Shown: positions 22,125 to 33,679 of the stretch, piece by piece
How positions within the stretch are numbered: the first letter of the stretch is position 1
How the letters are laid out: every line of letters begins with the position of its first letter
Source of the DNA: Cryphonectria parasitica EP155
Lineage: Eukaryota; Ascomycota; Sordariomycetes; Diaporthales; Cryphonectriaceae
Direction of reading: 5' to 3'
Assembly (NCBI RefSeq): GCF_011745365.1
Contig: NW_024468910.1
Location: forward strand, 2,012,068 to 2,076,067
DNA length: 64,000 nt
The notes under the pieces: model-generated
Database searches by the model: none
What the model was told of the DNA's origin: nothing
The model's input: only the letters and a program-made list of their open reading frames with translations
Program-made: the position numbers and the translations under genes

Positions 22125-23010
22125 GACAGGTGTCCTCTCCTGGACGCAGTCTTTACTTAATTAACGCCAGAAGATCGAACAAATGGTATCCGTGCCAACA
22201 TCCAATCTCTAAACGCCTCCTCCCCATTCAATGTGAAAGAGTGACAATAAGCCGCCAGGATACGTTACAGAATTCCGATCAAGTGTGCGCTCGACGATAC
22301 GCAGGCACTCTTAGCAGGTGGTCATGCCCATGTTCGTCGACTACCATCATCACACTCAAGCCCAGGATCAGACAGCGACAGTCTTGTCGCGCCGATGCAG
22401 TGCACTTCTTTCGTCGCTGCAGAAAACGCTCCATCTCGAGTAATACGAGAAGACTACGAAGACGGCCTAATACTAACGCGGTCATGGTTGCACCGATTTC
22501 TGACGAGCTGCTTGATCGCTTGCCGAGGAGTTGCAAGGCGAGCGGGGTAGAGCTGCTGTGACCGGCGGAGCTTACAAGACGGGGCCGTACGCAGTAGGTG
22601 CCTAACCTACAGTCAAGCAGGACCCAGCTGACCATTCTGAAGCGGCGCCCTGTCACGAGTTGCTTCAAGACCCGATGAGGCTAGGCTCATGGCTTCGTCG
22701 TAATCGCAAAGACGACGGCAGTAATACCCAACGTTCAGGTTGAGGAGAAGAGCAACCCTGTATCATTGGATGATTGCCGCAGAGTACTGTCCAGTTCATG
22801 TACTGTACCTAGCGTTTTGGCCTGAAGCGCATGCCAAAGTGAGGGGTAGGAGTTACCGGTATTGAGCCACTTGTCCTACGTAAAGACCGTCTCCCAATCA
22901 CAGACAATGCGAAATGGCGTTGGCTTCTCGTCTGTCGACAATGACATGTGCTCCGTGAGAACTACAGTCCTCGCCATTTTGACAGTAATATCAGGCTACA
23001 TCCTACCGAT
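22125..23010. other. Gap with weak coding remnants
   Basis: Around 22300-22560 a plus-strand frame reads protein-like (LLAGGHAHVRRLPSSHSSPG, later SWLHRFLTSCLIACRGVA) but has stops on both sides and no recognised domain. It may be the decayed 3' end of the zinc-finger gene or a separate remnant. Confidence 0.3.
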
Positions 23011-23343
23011 ATGACCCTCGAGATCACGGGAAACGTTCAGAGCCGCTTCATGCAGGTTGCGGTGCTCCTTCACCTTCTCGACCCCGTTCGCGGCGAGCCC
23101 ACTGAACACGGCCTTGATTCCGACTCCGGTAACGTCGTCTGGCAGCGAGAACACATCCTCAAACGCAAGTTCCTTGACAACTTTGCCCTCGTATGCGCGA
23201 CAAACAAGGACGGCGATACAGTCTCGGCAGCGTCACTCGAGGAGGGATTACCTGAGGGGACTGTCGTCCGCGTCGCTAGTAATAATGGTGTCAAAGATTC
23301 CACATTGTCAGGCCTTCGCGATCTCGTATCCATCTTGACTTGA
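23011..23343 (+). CDS. Short or truncated fungal hypothetical protein
   Basis: ATG 23011 opens 110 codons: MTLEITGNVQSRFMQVAVLL, LDPVRGEPTEHG, LKRKFLDNFALVCATNKDGD, SAASLEEGLPEGT, TLSGLRDLVSIL, then TGA. I recall a fungal family with this N-terminus whose members are much longer, so this is probably a truncated copy. No intron donor follows in a useful place. Function is unknown. Confidence 0.5.
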   Translation: MTLEITGNVQSRFMQVAVLLHLLDPVRGEPTEHGLDSDSGNVVWQREHILKRKFLDNFALVCATNKDGDTVSAASLEEGLPEGTVVRVASNNGVKDSTLSGLRDLVSILT

Positions 23344-24182
23344 TGTCGCCACCAGAGGTGAGGTGTAATGATCTAAGTGCAACCTGGGACGTATTCATGT
23401 TGTTGCAGCCCTGACACCTTTGGAGGTAGAACCTCAGGTCATATCGAAGATCGTCATCCTGGACTTTCCGAGGATCCGTCATTATCTCAAAGACATGCGA
23501 AGAATAGTGGGGAAATGTTAATGTCTGTTGCTGTGCTTTCTGTCAGCGGTTGAGTCCCTCACTAATTGACGAGGCGGAGTTACAGCGCCAGCTGCACGGA
23601 CTGCAATCCCAACATGTTGGGAATAGTGAATATCTATTAACGAGTCATTTTTTGTTTTTGTATTTTACATCAAGACCTGGTGGTCCAGTGGTATTCGTTC
23701 GGTAGTGTCGGCGAGGCAACTGTTTCTCACTGTGCCCCCACCTGGCAGGTCCAGCTCTGGTGTGGTTTTTTGACGGATAGTCAGCATGGCCAGCGGAATA
23801 TGCATGTATGGGTGAGCAGAAAAGAGTGTCTTATTCGTACTAAAGAGAGGAAGGATCACCACAGGTTTGTGGGCCTAATGCTACCTTGATAAATCTACAG
23901 AGCTAGAACCATGTGGAAATGACAGTCTGGCCTGTTTCAGTATGGTTAGACCATTGCGAATGGGTTATGCTTATGACTCGCATATGTTGGATCGCTTTCT
24001 GGGCCTTGATGGTCGAGTGCATAACGACAGCATTATTCACAGACAAGAGTGATACGAGACCATAATATTGGTATTCAGGTGGCTCTATTCTTTCCAAACT
24101 GTACGCATACGAACCCCTTCTCGGATTTCTTATACAAACCCTGTAATACCTTTATTCCAGCTTTCTCTCACGAATTGCAACG
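23344..24182. other. Gap, nothing recognised
   Basis: AT-rich with short frames only. A tRNA-like run (GGTCCAGTGG near 23691) was considered and rejected. Confidence 0.45.
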
Positions 24183-24557
24183 TCACACACTAGTCGTCTG
24201 GATGCTAAACCTCACTTCCCGGTCGGGTGGGACATGAGCTTGTAATTCAATGTTGATCTTCCATATACCCACTGTCTGCGTCTGCTGTACATCGGCCATT
24301 ATTTCATCCCGCACCGTCATGCTCCCATTGTTTCCTCCGCTCGTGTTCTCATCAATGATCACAGGATCGCCCTCTTCAACCTCGTGATCCGTCGCCGCTA
24401 GCTCCCGAGCCCTCGTCTCTTCCGGGTTTGTCCACTTCCAGACCATCTCTTCTCCCTGCATCATAAACTCGGACATCAAAGTTATCAATATTCCGTATCC
24501 TGTTATTTGACCTTGAATTATCTCCCAATAGCGGTATTGTTGCGTTCTCGACTGTGA
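24183..24557 (-). CDS. Small hypothetical protein
   Basis: ATG 24557 opens 124 codons starting MLSQSRTQQYRYWEIIQGQI, with GYGILITLMSEFMM, EEMVWKWTNPEETRAREL and a C-terminal half containing QTVGIWKINIEL and VPPDREVRFSIQ. No signal peptide and only one weakly hydrophobic segment. The mixture of aromatic and acidic residues looks like real coding, but I cannot name a family. It could also be the last exon of a larger lost gene. Confidence 0.4.
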   Translation of the reverse strand, partial: SQSRTQQYRYWEIIQGQITGYGILITLMSEFMMQGEEMVWKWTNPEETRARELAATDHEVEEGDPVIIDENTSGGNNGSMTVRDEIMADVQQTQTVGIWKINIELQAHVPPDREVRFSIQTTSV

Positions 24558-25228
24558 TAGCATCCGGAGCTGTTGAAGCAAAGATGTGGCAACGAACTAT
24601 GCATCTAAGCGTCGACGCGTCTTGTTTTGTTCGGCGCGGGGCATGGTCCGTGCACTAGAAGCTCCCGAGGTTATGCATATAAAGTGCACTTTATGGAATA
24701 GACAGGCTTATGGATATAAGCGAGAAGTATCTCGCTGCGGCGCACTGTTACGCCCGCTGCAGTTGGTCCCTGTAGGCGTGTAACTATATGGTGCAGAACA
24801 GGGGATAATGATGCCATTACCGAAGCTTTTGCTTTGTGCCACAGTTGACCCGCTCGTGACACACACGTCAGCCAGCACGTGCTAGTTGCCTGCAGCTGCA
24901 TCACGTGGAAATGCACGCGTGGGTGTGAAGGCATTTTTAAGTTCCTATTGAATATCGTTATCCACTAGCGACATGCTCACGACGCAAGGCCGAGTGGGCT
25001 CTTCTCCTCTGGTCTCCGCCTGGTGGGTAGGCCAACGGCTCTCCAGATCTTCTACTAATTCAACACTAGCACTCAGTCTCCCGTTCCGGCGACCATCCGA
25101 GCGTAAATATCATCGCCGAACCGACCGAATCGTGCCCCGGTCATACCCTGGGTGACAAGCAAAAGAAGGCCATTCCATCCGAGTCAGGGAACAAATACAT
25201 CAGGCCTGGGACGGGCTTCGGCGGAACA

Positions 25229-26851
25229 ATGACACACCAGCTCAACTCGGCATCTCCACTGCGTCGGGCAAAAGTGGAGTGGTGGAACAAGTCGGACGTC
25301 TTTGTCCGCTGCCCCAACTGTGAGGAGATCCATCTCCACCATTTCAATCGCCTATATGAGACCCCACTACAACGACGGTCGCACTGTGTGATCCCAGGCC
25401 GAGAAAACGACAGCTGCGACTACAGAATTATCTTTCCCTTCGATGAGGTCTCAGGTCATGCTGGCTACGAAATCGACAAACAGAGAGCCATATTCGTGTC
25501 TGGGACGGCCGATCCAACTGAATATTACAGAGCCAGGGAGGACGACCATGTAGGACCCACGGTTGATGATTTTAGAGACAGAAAGAAGTGGACTGAAGCA
25601 ACCGAGAAGGTCCATATCAGCGAGGCCGATTCAGGACTTCCTGGTGGCTACACTATCGAAAGGATTATCGACGTGGTGAGCGCCTTAGTTCAGGGAAGGG
25701 TGGGAGAAGTACGCAATTATTTAGAATCATCCAAGGACGCGGATATACTTCTCCATGGCGTCGAGGCACACTCTGTCCCTCAGCTTGACGGTTCCGACTC
25801 TTATAGCGACGGCAGTACTGATGGCACCAAATCGCTGGATGACGAGATTGTCCAAGTAACTGGCAATACGGCGCTTCATTTCGCTGCATGTGAGGCGTCA
25901 TATGAGATGGTTCGGCTTCTTTTGCAGAAGGGAGCGAACCCAGACGCGGTCAACATGGACGGACGAGTCCCGCTGATGGAAGCTGCTCTCTGGGGACGGT
26001 TGAGGAACGTCGAACTTCTCTTGGAATACGGTGCCAATAAACAAATCGATTGCACTTGTCACGGTCAACGCTTGCGGGCCGTGGACTTCGCTAGACCGCT
26101 ACGGAACAACAGTAAGGAACGGTACTGCCGGACTGGAGGGTTCTATAAAGAAGACGCATACCAGAGAGACTTGGATCGGGAAAAGATTGTTCGTCTGCTG
26201 AGCGAAAGCCTCGAAGAGCGGCTACCAATCCTGTCCAGTTTTGCATTTACTCGGTCACCAGAGGACGAAAACTTACTTACGTTAATCTCCAACTTTGATA
26301 TCCCAAACAAGTGGAAGACCGTGGCGGTATTATATCGGGGCAGTCAACTTCCTACAGCGGCCGCCATGAGCGGTTGGGCCCACGAAGAGGACTCCGATGT
26401 CCAAGTCGGAGGCAGGGAGTGGACGATGGAGGTCCGTCAGCTCTGCGACTTCATTGGATACCCACTTACGCCACATCAAAGAGATCAGGGGGAGTCCGGA
26501 CGGTATCATGCTTGCCATGCAGAGAAACAGCTGGTCGCATTTTTCGTCAACAAGCATCTCTTCCTGTCCAAAGAAGTGGAGAAAGACGTAGACATAGCAA
26601 GACTAAGACTGCATGAGCCGTCGGACGAGGAATACGAGCAGCAGGAGATTGAAAGGCGTCACAGGGAGAAGCTTTCAAGCCTCAGGGAAGTTGAGCCTCC
26701 AGTCACCATTAATAAGGGAAAGATTCTGGTGTGCCGACCTATTTGTGAAGATTGCCGCAGTTTTCTGAAGCATGTTAACTCCACGCTTCATTTAGAGCTT
26801 ACGATATTCCACCGCTGCCTCGACAATGGATGTAAGGCATGTCGGTCATAG
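25229..26851 (+). CDS. Ankyrin-repeat protein with C-terminal DYW-type deaminase domain
   Basis: A single open exon of 540 codons. The N-terminus (residues about 15-90) has a Cys/His pattern (VRCPNCEEIHLHHF, then DSCDYRI), possibly metal-binding. Ankyrin repeats span about residues 212-275 (NTALHFAACEASYEMVRLLL, GRVPLMEAALWGRLRNVELL). The C-terminal third has the zinc-deaminase signature: His430-Ala-Glu432 in CHAEKQLVAFF, and Cys506-x2-Cys509 in CRPICEDCRSFL followed by a strand/helix and FHRC. This layout fits the fungal branch of the DYW-like nucleic acid deaminases, which often carry ankyrin repeats. The expected activity is cytidine deamination of RNA or DNA, unproven here. Catalytic residues are intact and no stop interrupts it, in contrast to its neighbours. 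An upstream exon cannot be excluded. Confidence 0.78.
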   Translation: MTHQLNSASPLRRAKVEWWNKSDVFVRCPNCEEIHLHHFNRLYETPLQRRSHCVIPGRENDSCDYRIIFPFDEVSGHAGYEIDKQRAIFVSGTADPTEYYRAREDDHVGPTVDDFRDRKKWTEATEKVHISEADSGLPGGYTIERIIDVVSALVQGRVGEVRNYLESSKDADILLHGVEAHSVPQLDGSDSYSDGSTDGTKSLDDEIVQVTGNTALHFAACEASYEMVRLLLQKGANPDAVNMDGRVPLMEAALWGRLRNVELLLEYGANKQIDCTCHGQRLRAVDFARPLRNNSKERYCRTGGFYKEDAYQRDLDREKIVRLLSESLEERLPILSSFAFTRSPEDENLLTLISNFDIPNKWKTVAVLYRGSQLPTAAAMSGWAHEEDSDVQVGGREWTMEVRQLCDFIGYPLTPHQRDQGESGRYHACHAEKQLVAFFVNKHLFLSKEVEKDVDIARLRLHEPSDEEYEQQEIERRHREKLSSLREVEPPVTINKGKILVCRPICEDCRSFLKHVNSTLHLELTIFHRCLDNGCKACRS

Positions 26852-29144
26852 TCTACTTTCCAAACTGTGCGACTGAGCGATAGCTCCCTAAGGAGTTGAA
26901 ATGGTTATTTAAACAGACCCTATCTACCACCAGGAGTAGTAATATGGTTCATATGTAGAATGACATTTACTGGGAAATGACCAGAGAATTTTAACTTACG
27001 CATCTTCGTGATATACTACATCGACCCAGCCGGGTGAAATTTAGAGTGTTAAGAGTCAGCAAAAGCTGTGCGCTCCCAGATTTAGGTCTTCCCGCTGGTT
27101 TCAAGATGGATTGATAGTGAGTGCAGAGGTGGACTTTTATTAGCTGATGTTAGAGTAGAGACATTAGACAGGGCAGGCGTGCAAGCCCTGTCTCCGCTGT
27201 TGAGCAGTGTAAGCGAACAATTGCGACAGATATGCTTCCGTCCTCTGCCTTCTTCAAATTCAAAAGTCTCCTCATACCACTCATCAGAGTCTGCCAAGCT
27301 GAGAAGATCGTCTTCCCGCTGCCGGCTGCGCTTTTTAGGGCTAGCACTTCGCGATCCGACGCCGCCGTACAAACTCGACAGCTTAGAGCCTGATAAGTCT
27401 TCTGTAACCTATTGCATACCGGCTACCTGGCTGTTGTTCCTAATGACAGATCGAACATATCTCTAGTAAAGCATGGTCAAACGCAAGTCGAACGATGGAC
27501 GGAACATACACCGAATAACAGATAGGCCAGTAATGTCGCTCTTGTTTCTTGGTCTATCGCACTGCAATACATATGTGCGTGGTTCCCTCCCACGTAAGAG
27601 ACTATCGATCGGGTGGGTTTCCTGGCCCCAATAAGACGCCGTGTCCCCGGCTGCCAATTGCTGCCGTGTCCATGGCCCGCGGGCTTCCTCGTCCTTCATG
27701 CCATATACACTTTTCGTGTGTTCTCCCCTGTCGCCTTACCTCGTCAACTTCATGACTGTGAGGTTGTGCGTTCACCTTGCGTGCTCTGCGTTCATGTAGC
27801 CTGGATCTAATGGACGAGAGTCGATGGGTCCGTGGTGTGGCTACTGGCTGGGACTACTGCTGCGATGCTGAGGAGCTCAGGTAAAACCCCCTGAGGACAA
27901 TGAGAGACTTGGGCCACACAGGCTGGTCATTTGAGAGGATGCCTGGGAGCGGTGTTGCCAGTCCGCAGTTATGCTTTAAGTGGGCTCCACCGTAGATATA
28001 GTGAGGGATGACGTTTAGGTTCCTATCTTTTGGTTGAGGTGGGTACAGCATCCCGTGGGGGAAGTGATTCTTCATAACGCCGATCCGGGTGGGAGGGGGC
28101 CCACGGGATGCCGCCGCATGGCTGTTAGGCATGGGCTTGACGGGCGTGACAGAGTACTTTGACTAGCGCGGACAGTCCTCGAACATGCGGTCCGTCGTCA
28201 GGATCAAGGTGCAGCTCGTCTATAGTATGAATACCGAGCGGGTATCAGCGATGACGTGTAGAAAGAGGCTAATCAATACTTACCTTTGGGTTGTTGCGGG
28301 GAAAGCATCCACACCAGCCGTAGAGGGACAACTTCCGGATGTCAATTGAATGGTGAAAGTTGGGCTTCTTGGAACTTGGAAGGGTGGGGCCCATGCAAGG
28401 GAAACCAAATGTAGATCTGGAGGTTGGCGGCCTTGATGAAGTTGGGCTGTTTGTTGCTGCGGAAAACAGCGTTGTATAGGCGGGCGAGGTCGGCCTGGCC
28501 AGTAAACTGTTAGAAATTTAGGAGCTGGCATTTGGCGGGGTTGCTGAAGTCGAAGGTGTTACCCACTGCCCTGAAAGGAGAGGCCTTCAGACGTTGCTCC
28601 TTTTCAGTAGCGGTGGTGTTGAGGAGGTTGATGAAGGTTTTGAGGGTGCTATGGCCGGGATCGTTATGGGGAAGGATGCCAGGTTTGACCAATATAGGGC
28701 GGACAGAACAGAGTCTTGTCTCTTCGAGCGGCGTTTGATCAGCCGACGGCTTGTGATTTGCGGGAGCAGTATAGACATCTTCCCCGAGAGGCGGTTCGTG
28801 GTTGCTGAGGAAGGAAGATGTTCCTTTGGATGCTCCCCTAGCGGTTGGGAGCGGTCAGTCGGCACCTGTAAAGGAGGGAGCAGCTGGCTTGGCTGGGTAA
28901 TGAAGATAGTTTTGAGGAATAGAAGGAAGAGTAGGCATTCTTTTCCTGCTAGCGATGTAGGACCTCTAGAGGGTATGAATAGGAATTTGACATTCATGAG
29001 GAAATCAATACGATCGCATACCCAAACATAGAGGAAGGTGAGACATTGACACGGCAACTATTAAAATTGAATTAAACCAGCACCTTATAATATATGTGAG
29101 TCATAGAAAAGTCCCCTTAGACCAAAGAAATCGTCCCCTAAATC
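26852..29144. other. Gap with decayed minus-strand coding
   Basis: A minus-strand frame at 27372-27082 (SRSASPKKRSRQREDD, LADSDEWYEETFEFEE) has a basic then acidic composition like a disordered N-terminus; no domain. From about 28760 down to 27854 two minus-strand stretches read as one degraded protein: SPFRAVGNTFDFSNPAKCQL, a stop, FTGQADLARLYNAVF, NFIKAANLQIYIWFPLHG, then after a gap YPPQPKDRNLNVIPHYIYGG. I cannot name the family. Confidence 0.35.
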
Positions 29145-32100
29145 CTAGGTAATATCAACCATAAAATGGTCCAACTCGTGCGGCAACATGAACCAAAACG
29201 CCTGAAAACATAACCCATCCATACAATCATAATGCGAAAGACGCCTCATCTGAAGGAGAATATCCACAAGCTCCTTGTTAGATCTCCACACAGCCCGCAT
29301 AAATGAGCTAAACCCATCGTGGTCTCTAATATTAATATCAGCATCATGGGCGTTGGCGAGTAACAACACCACCTCTACATGACCTTTGATAGTAGCCCAG
29401 GATAGTGGGGTTCAGCCAGTGTTGTCGCTAGAGTTAATGTCTGCCCTCTCTGTTTCAATAAGCATTTTGATAATAGCCTTAATACCAAATGAAGCTGCCC
29501 ACGATAGTGGTGTTCGGCCGGAGGTATCTTTCGAATCGATATCGACCTTGCCTGTGTCGAGGAGTATCTTAACGACTGCCTCATAACCATACGCAGCTGC
29601 ACATAACAGCGGCGTTCCAGTAGAGATATCTTCGGAATCGATATTGACCTTCCCTGTGTCGAGAAGCATCTTGACCACAGCCTCACGACCACTCCTAGCT
29701 GCCCAAGATAGTGATGTTTGGCCGGAGGTCGAGGAGCATCTGGACGATCTCTTGGTAGCCTCTCTCTGAAGCAGCTTGGAGAGCGTTGCCATACCTGCCA
29801 CCCGAGCGTTGATATCTGCTCCATTCTTTAAGACGTCTTCTACCGCAGACACGATCCCTCCACATGCTACATAGTACAGTACTACAGTCTCGTCTGTCTG
29901 AGAACTTTCTAGTTCTTCTTCCCACGGTTCATCTGGGTTGTAGAGACTGTAGCATGGTTGAGGGGAGTTCTCATCTAAGCAAAACTCTCTAATTAGATCA
30001 TGAACTTTACTGGTATCAGCTTGAACAGCATGGCTCATCCAGTAACGCGCAGCATATTGTGCGAGTGGGTATGATTGTCTGATCCTTACTAAAGAAAGGC
30101 TATGGTCCAGCTCCAAGAGGTACGCAAGGCAAACCTCTGTAATAGAAGCTCTAGCCTGTGCCTCCATAAAGGTTCTGGATATATTCTGTTGTAGTCGGTC
30201 GGATACAAGGTATTCCTTCACCGAGAAATGCGCGAGCTGAAGCTCCTTCACTCCGTTCTCTCCATCTTCACCTCGAGTAACAACAGCCACTAGACTTGAG
30301 CAGTAGATGGAGATTTCGTCTGCTTGTGGCATTCTGTTTTTGGCGTCAAATCGGGGCTTATTTCTGGTGACCACAGCAATTACGTCGACAGCCTCTTCAA
30401 CCCGCAGTGGCCGTTCGGAAAAGGCAAGAAACTGTAATATTCGTATCGCATTCTGCTCGAATTCGGGCGGGATTCTGCTTAGAACCCGCGCGTACGTCTC
30501 GTCCAGCGTCCTTGGTAGCGATTGCAGCGTTTGGCGAAGACTGAGGGGATCGGGACATTTTTCGAGAGCTTCGAGTTGGCATGAAACCCAGAGAAACCTA
30601 TCTGATTTAGCAATAGAAATCAAGGGTGTTGGTCTTATCTCACATTCCGTTAGCTTTCTCCCTCAGATGGCTTTCGATCTCATTTTGGATTGATTTATAT
30701 GATCGCCACCGATTAAATCCTTCGTAGTTTCTCACTGTTCCATGAACATACGCACGTATATCTTCCGTAACAAGGTCGCTCTGGAGAATGATCTGACCGT
30801 CGACAAATCTTTCTAATGCTGATTTAATATCGTGTTCAGGGCGACTTGTGACAAGAAAGTGGACGTTTAATCGTGGTGAGTGTAGAATGCTTTTAATCCA
30901 ACGTAGCAATCCTTCGTCCCTTGGGCCTGTTCTCGTCTGGCATTCGTCGAGTGCATCCAGGACGATCCATACTTCTCCGATCTGTTGAATCATGGCCTCA
31001 AAGGTTGTGCTCAGCATGTCGATACTCGGCTGTCGTGAAGGACTTTTGCAAGAGGAGTACAGTGAGTTCAGAGGCGCTTGAACATTCTGGCTGTTGCAGT
31101 ACAGCTGAGCGATCAGTGACCGAATTGCCTTTTCAAGCGACTGCTTGCTAGTGTCGATGAAGTCGAAATAGAAGTAGATAAAGCTTTTGGCATAAGGCTC
31201 AGTGTTACGGAGGTCCTTGACGACGATGGAACTCAAGATTGTCTTCCCACAGCCGGGGATACCGTAAAGCCATAGAGAGGACTTTTGCGTTGTTTTCCAT
31301 TTTGAGTATTCTTGGCTGTCAAGGAACCACTGACCTGTGCCTTCATGGCGTTGTTGCAAGGCCTTGTTGTTATTTGTTGATGGATCCGGCGGGGACAGCC
31401 ACTTCATGACTTCCTGGAAATGTAGGTCCTGTTGTATGTCTTTTGTGGTTGATCGGATTTGGGAAACATCCTCACATACTGTAAGGAATATAAGTAATGG
31501 AGCTTTAAATGTGATTATGAAATACTAACACTGCTCCATGATTTCATCGACTCTTGAGGCTCCTTCTACATCATCGCCGTCGATAACTTCCAGTAGTTCC
31601 TTTGCCAAAGCGGCGGCTGTTGCTGCGGAATAGTTCTGCCAGCGATCGTTCTTGTGGGTGTCTGCATAGTCGCAGATTCCTCTGATCACGAGGCAGGGGA
31701 AATTATCCATCAGACCAGCTGCCTCCATCTCAAAGCAAATGCACTTGTCCCCAAGTCGTCGTACTATGTCGTCCCGAGAAACATCGTCCTTTACGACCGA
31801 GTTGCCGGAAGCAATGAGGCATAGTGAACTACGGGATCGGTGGATCGTCGTTGTCGTCGGCCTATTTCCTTCCCAGAATCGCAATGCTCACAGGCTCTCG
31901 TCTGGCCGAGCTCTTGAAGGGTTGCATCTGATGGTGGGATTGTCCTCGTAACGTTGGAAGTGGCCGGCGTTCTCATAGAGGCGAAGATCAGCCAGAAGAA
32001 TGACCAAACCCAGCCCAGCACCAACTGAAAATAAAGCTTATTGACATCACGCGGAACTGTTCCCGCCGAAGACACTGCGCTTTGCCGGTCCGGGATTTGA

Positions 32101-32560
32101 ACATGTACTGAGGATGCTTCGAATAGCCGGTCGTTTTGCGCCCCTTGGTGAACAAACGCAGCGTCATCTGGTTCTGCTTCTGCCAACAGCGGATGGCGTT
32201 GGAGCATATCGTCTAGGATGCTGCGTACTCGAGGTCCTCCAAGTCTTCGTTTGGCCTTCAGTGTGTTGCCAATCCTTTAAGAAGGACCTCAGGCGGAGGA
32301 GCAAGAGAACCGACACGCTTGAAATGGCCGTCGCTTTCTAACTTCCCTACATCGTACTGCACGACTCCCGGGCTTGCTCCAGTCGGCTGGCTGACGACAA
32401 CGTCGCCGAGGCGGATGTCGATGTTGTCGGCTAGCCTAGGAATGCCGGCGCCAATACCAACCATGAGGCCGAACCGAAGGTGTGGAAGAGAGCTGATCAT
32501 GCTCCATGCGGTCGTCGCCGCAAACACGGTGCCGTATTTTCCAAGGCGAAATGGCCCGTA
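29145..32560 (-). pseudogene. Nucleoside-phosphorylase-NACHT-ankyrin NLR, frameshifted
   Basis: From the 5' side: a phosphorylase domain (about 32560-31530) with FGLMVGIGAGIP, IRLGDVVVSQP and, later, [20 protein letters not shown]; an intron at about 31526-31465; the NACHT domain (about 31462-30600) with WLYGIPGCGKTILSS (Walker A) and VWIVLDALDEC (Walker B); an intron 30643-30598; then a helical linker; and ankyrin repeats (about 29830-29145) with TPLLCAAAYGYEAVVKILL. One-base shifts occur near 32265 (after VLLKGLATH) and 31830 (before LIASGNSVV), and two near 29700-29800. A TGA (29414-29412) interrupts an ankyrin repeat where CGA (Arg) is expected. The expected N-terminal start is not found. 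Intact members are thought to be STAND/NLR-type surveillance ATPases. Confidence 0.88.
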
Positions 32561-33161
32561 CTACTGCGAAGGGGCAGCTTGCATCTGCACCCAGTCGCCT
32601 TGAGGTCCTGCCACCACTTTCAGCGATTGCATTAAGCGCCCTCGGCGTACTCCTATACCAGGTAAGATGCAGCCTCACTTATTGGTCCACATCGCAGCAT
32701 ATGCACCATTGCCAGTCATCGCAAATTGGCCTCCATGGCGGACCGAATCTTTCTAGAAATACGATCCAATGCAGCAGCACATGTAGGCACACAGCTTGGA
32801 CGGTCGGGCGCACTAGTAAGACCTTCTCGCTGGTGGCGTGATGCCCGCAGGCAGGTTTGTGGGAAATCAAGTTATTAGAACTGAATGTTATCTCTGAAGA
32901 CCGCCCATCGTCGCCGTTTTACGTTTCCCTCTATGCATCAATACACGCATCACAAACAGCCTGAGCACCTCACGAATTGCCCCAATCGACAGCCATGACT
33001 CTGGAGATTACCAGAAATTACAGAAACGGTCGCCGCCTTCGGCCGATTACAAGCTATGCAGGCGGAGGTGCTCTTCTGTGAGACCCTCGTGTGCTGTTAC
33101 CACGGAATAGAGTCATTCCGCGTATCTATTACCCTCTGGGAACGAGCGTTTCGTCTCCCAT
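32561..33161. other. Gap, nothing recognised
   Basis: Contains the degraded or missing 5' end of the NLR gene on the minus strand and probably the lost 3' end of the HNH gene. Neither can be read with confidence. Confidence 0.4.
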
Positions 33162-33496
33162 TTACTCTGAAGCGAATTCAGGCTTCGGGATGATAGAGAA
33201 CATACGGGTGTCGAAGCAACAGTGGATATCAGCCCGTAAGCGGATGATGTTCCGAGAGTCGTTTACATCGTGCGTATCCACGCCGTACCGTGACATGCCA
33301 TTGCGCATGAAACTCTCGGCCTCTCCTCTAGGCACTATGTGGGCGTTGATAAGACCGAAGCCATGGTTTGTAAGCGCACAACGTCGCACCGTGTCGGTCG
33401 AAGGTGATGCTTTAGGAGACGGCCATGTGTTGGGAATCTGGCCGTGTGGGAACCGCCAGTCACGAAAGCTTGGGACGACCGGGTAACGATACGTAG
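33162..33496 (-). pseudogene. HNH endonuclease domain fragment
   Basis: Minus-strand coding from a probable acceptor (CCAG|CTACG, 33497/33496) to TAA at 33164-33162. It contains YRYPVVPSFRDWRFPHG, RRCALTNHGFGLINAHIVPR, FMRNGMSRYG and NIIRLRADIHCCFDTRMFSI. The H...N...H arrangement and the ADIHCCFD box match the fungal HNH_2 family. The stop falls where family members continue for more than 100 residues, and no upstream exon is clear because the FunK1 gene occupies the other strand. DNA-nicking activity is a family expectation only. Confidence 0.62.
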
Positions 33497-33679
33497 CTGG
33501 TTCATGATACAAAGTTAGCCTCCCGAACTTGACAATTGACATTGCGACACAATAAACATGCATAGTAGATTGGACGTACGGTCAGAGTTCACGATGAAGA
33601 AGTACTTTCCGGTATGGAGTAGCCCCTGAATAGACACTTCATCCAACACGACACGCGTACCTTTACGATCAAAGAAGAG

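Noticed and set aside
23680..23755. tRNA-like sequence (GGTCCAGTGG resembling an A box)
   Set aside because: No B box at a suitable distance and no acceptor-stem pairing found by eye.
27150..27347. P-loop-like AAGSGKT in a minus-strand frame
   Set aside because: No following NTPase motifs; another frame of the same stretch looks equally likely to be coding.
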